Shown: positions 45,021-46,323 of the stretch, one piece after another | Layout: the number at the start of each line of letters is the position of its first letter | Numbering within the stretch: position 1 is the first letter of the stretch | From: Psilocybe azurescens | Lineage: Eukaryota > Basidiomycota > Agaricomycetes > Agaricales > Agrocybaceae | Direction: 5' to 3' | NCBI GenBank assembly: GCA_023853785.1 | Contig: JAJIRX010000559.1 | Location: 1-46,323 of the forward strand | DNA length: 46,323 nucleotides | The notes under the pieces: model-generated | Seen by the model: the letters and a program-made list of their open reading frames with translations, nothing else | What the model was told of the DNA's origin: nothing | Database searches by the model: none | Made by a program: the position numbers and the translations under genes

Positions 45021-46323
45021 TTTCGGAAAGATGCCCCTGCTCGTTACAACGGAAACATCGTCCGGATGCCAATCTTTCAGCCTTTTCTTTCTCAGATAAT
45101 GTATTATGTTCTCAGCCGATTTTTAATTGTTATTATCAAACTTGGGACGTAGGCTAGTCCCTTCTAACAAATTTCCCTTTGTCCCTTGGGTAACTGTGTT
45201 GATTATTATTATTTGATGAATAAGACTTCGGCCTGTCATCATGTTGTGATCTCGACTTGTCTCGGTGCTTATTCATATTATTTTTCCGATCACGCTGAGA
45301 TGACAATGATTGTCGGTCTCTATTGGGACGGCCAACACTCGGAGATCTCTATGATCTGCGCCTGGCTCCAGACTTCTTCCCATGTGGAAGAGTCTGGATG
45401 CAAGCCATCTCACCATAATCCGCGCTGTAAGTAATCAGCGGCTTCCGCTCCAAAAAGCCACTAACAAGATCGCTTTCGGTTAGTGACCTAGTAGATTATA
45501 TTGTTCTTCTAGATAATAAATATATTCACTGACTTTGCGACTGCCTTGTGTCGCATTTTCAAATTTCCTTCTGATCTTTTGCCTATAATCAATTGGAAAA
45601 CAGTAATTAAATAATCCCTCATAGAATGCAGACATGGACATTGTTTCTTCCTGAGTAGTTGCTTTCTGAAGGTAATAGTCATAAGCCTTTCCTTCCATGA
45701 AATAAGACAGTGCTAGGATTCTTCTTTTCTTCTTAAATCCACTGTCCTCTAGGTAAGCTCTACTCTTCTTTTACAAATCTATGATAGGATGGTGGGTCAG
45801 CTCGGCCATCATAAATTGTAGGTTTGAATGCTTTCCCACCACCAGATGGTTTATTAGACTTGCGGCTGTGCTTGCGCCGCTTCTTTTTGTCTGACTTCTT
45901 CGGTTGTTCTTCTGACACTTCACTGGACTCGCTTGAGGGGTCATCAGACGGTGAGCTTGACGATGAACTTCCCTAAGAATTATTAGAGTCCGAAGACGTA
46001 CTTGAAGATGACGATGTGGGATCAGTAGAGCTGGATGAACTGCTGGGTACTGGGTCATATTTCTTAGATTTCTTACTAGGTTTTTGCACGCTTTTTAATG
46101 CAGTGCCTAAGAATGATTTCGGTTAATATGAGCAACAGGTCTGCCGAGATTGGTAATGCTCCCGTTCTCAAACGTGTACGATCAGCTGTTCGTCAAAACC
46201 CTAATACCAGGTGCGGTGAGATATACCTTCGCTATCAATAGGTATTGTAGTTTTATTTTTTAGGGCTGATTTGTTGGCTTTCTTAGCCTCCTTAATTGCC
46301 CTTTTCTGTATTTTAGATTTAAT
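45021..46323 (-). pseudogene. gag with zinc knuckle, partial
   Basis: Retrotransposon gag domain around 45480-45698: EGKAYDYYLQKATTQEETMS, FYEGLFNYCFPIDYRQKIRR, FENATQGSRKVSEYIYYLEE. Upstream is a Ser/Asp-rich then Lys-rich region (45880-46020), and downstream a CCHC knuckle reading CFRCNEQGHLS followed, after a one-base slip, by a Cys (about 45025-45065). Gag packages element RNA. The N-terminus runs off the window; frames are disrupted. Confidence 0.7.

Larger units (their letters stand above)
38101..46323 (-). mobile_element. Ty3/Gypsy (chromodomain-type) LTR retrotransposon, 5' end outside window
   Basis: On the minus strand the order is gag, zinc knuckle, a long linker, protease, reverse transcriptase, RNase H, integrase with chromodomain-like tail, an additional ORF, then polypurine tract and 3' LTR. 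RT before integrase defines Ty3/Gypsy. The right edge cuts through gag, so the 5' LTR and primer-binding site are not visible. Frames are broken repeatedly, often at homopolymers. About 1.7 kb between the zinc knuckle (about 45040) and the protease active site (about 43255) encodes unrecognised sequence. Confidence 0.85.

Overview
This looks like nuclear DNA of a basidiomycete fungus, probably an Agaricomycete. The evidence is frequent 47-89 nt GT..AG introns, a tandem family of fungal-type (FunK1) kinases, a Ty3/Gypsy retrotransposon with a chromodomain-type integrase tail, a conserved spliceosome gene (ISY1) and an intron-containing tRNA. The species cannot be named from the sequence.

Layout. 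1-685 (minus): left-truncated, frameshifted FHA-domain gene. 0.8-30.8 kb (plus): an array of eight FunK1 kinase loci. Loci 1 and 6 have uninterrupted kinase cores; 2, 3, 4 and 8 carry frameshifts; 5 and 7 are deletion relics. The loci form two sequence groups, A (1, 2, 5, 7) and B (3, 4, 6, 8, judged on the N-terminal half), and loci 6 and 8 are mosaics of the two. A 5 kb unit (kinase plus a small acidic ORF) is duplicated at 13.1-18.3 kb and 25.8-30.8 kb. Small DNA elements have landed in the array: a 647-bp hAT-like element in relic 5, a 749-bp element flanked by TTA in the promoter of locus 4, and a 211-bp TA-flanked MITE near 17.5 kb. 31.0-32.7 kb (minus): tRNA-Ala(CGC) with an 11-nt intron, then a nine-exon UbiA prenyltransferase whose reading frame closes exactly (330 aa). 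34.7-36.6 kb (plus): a deaminase-like gene with HAE and PCxxC motifs. 36.7-37.95 kb (minus): ISY1. 38.1-46.3 kb (minus): a Ty3/Gypsy element running off the right edge, with its 3' LTR 150 bp upstream of the ISY1 start and an extra ORF after pol whose ATG overlaps the pol stop.

How it fits together. The left two thirds is a birth-and-death kinase cluster shaped by tandem duplication, gene conversion and small transposons. The right third is ordinary single-copy housekeeping sequence interrupted by a retrotransposon. One caution covers the whole window: many frameshifts, including several in the conserved gene ISY1, sit at or next to homopolymer runs. Part of the apparent pseudogenisation may therefore be consensus error. 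Exon models were built by eye from splice sites and phase, without alignment tools.
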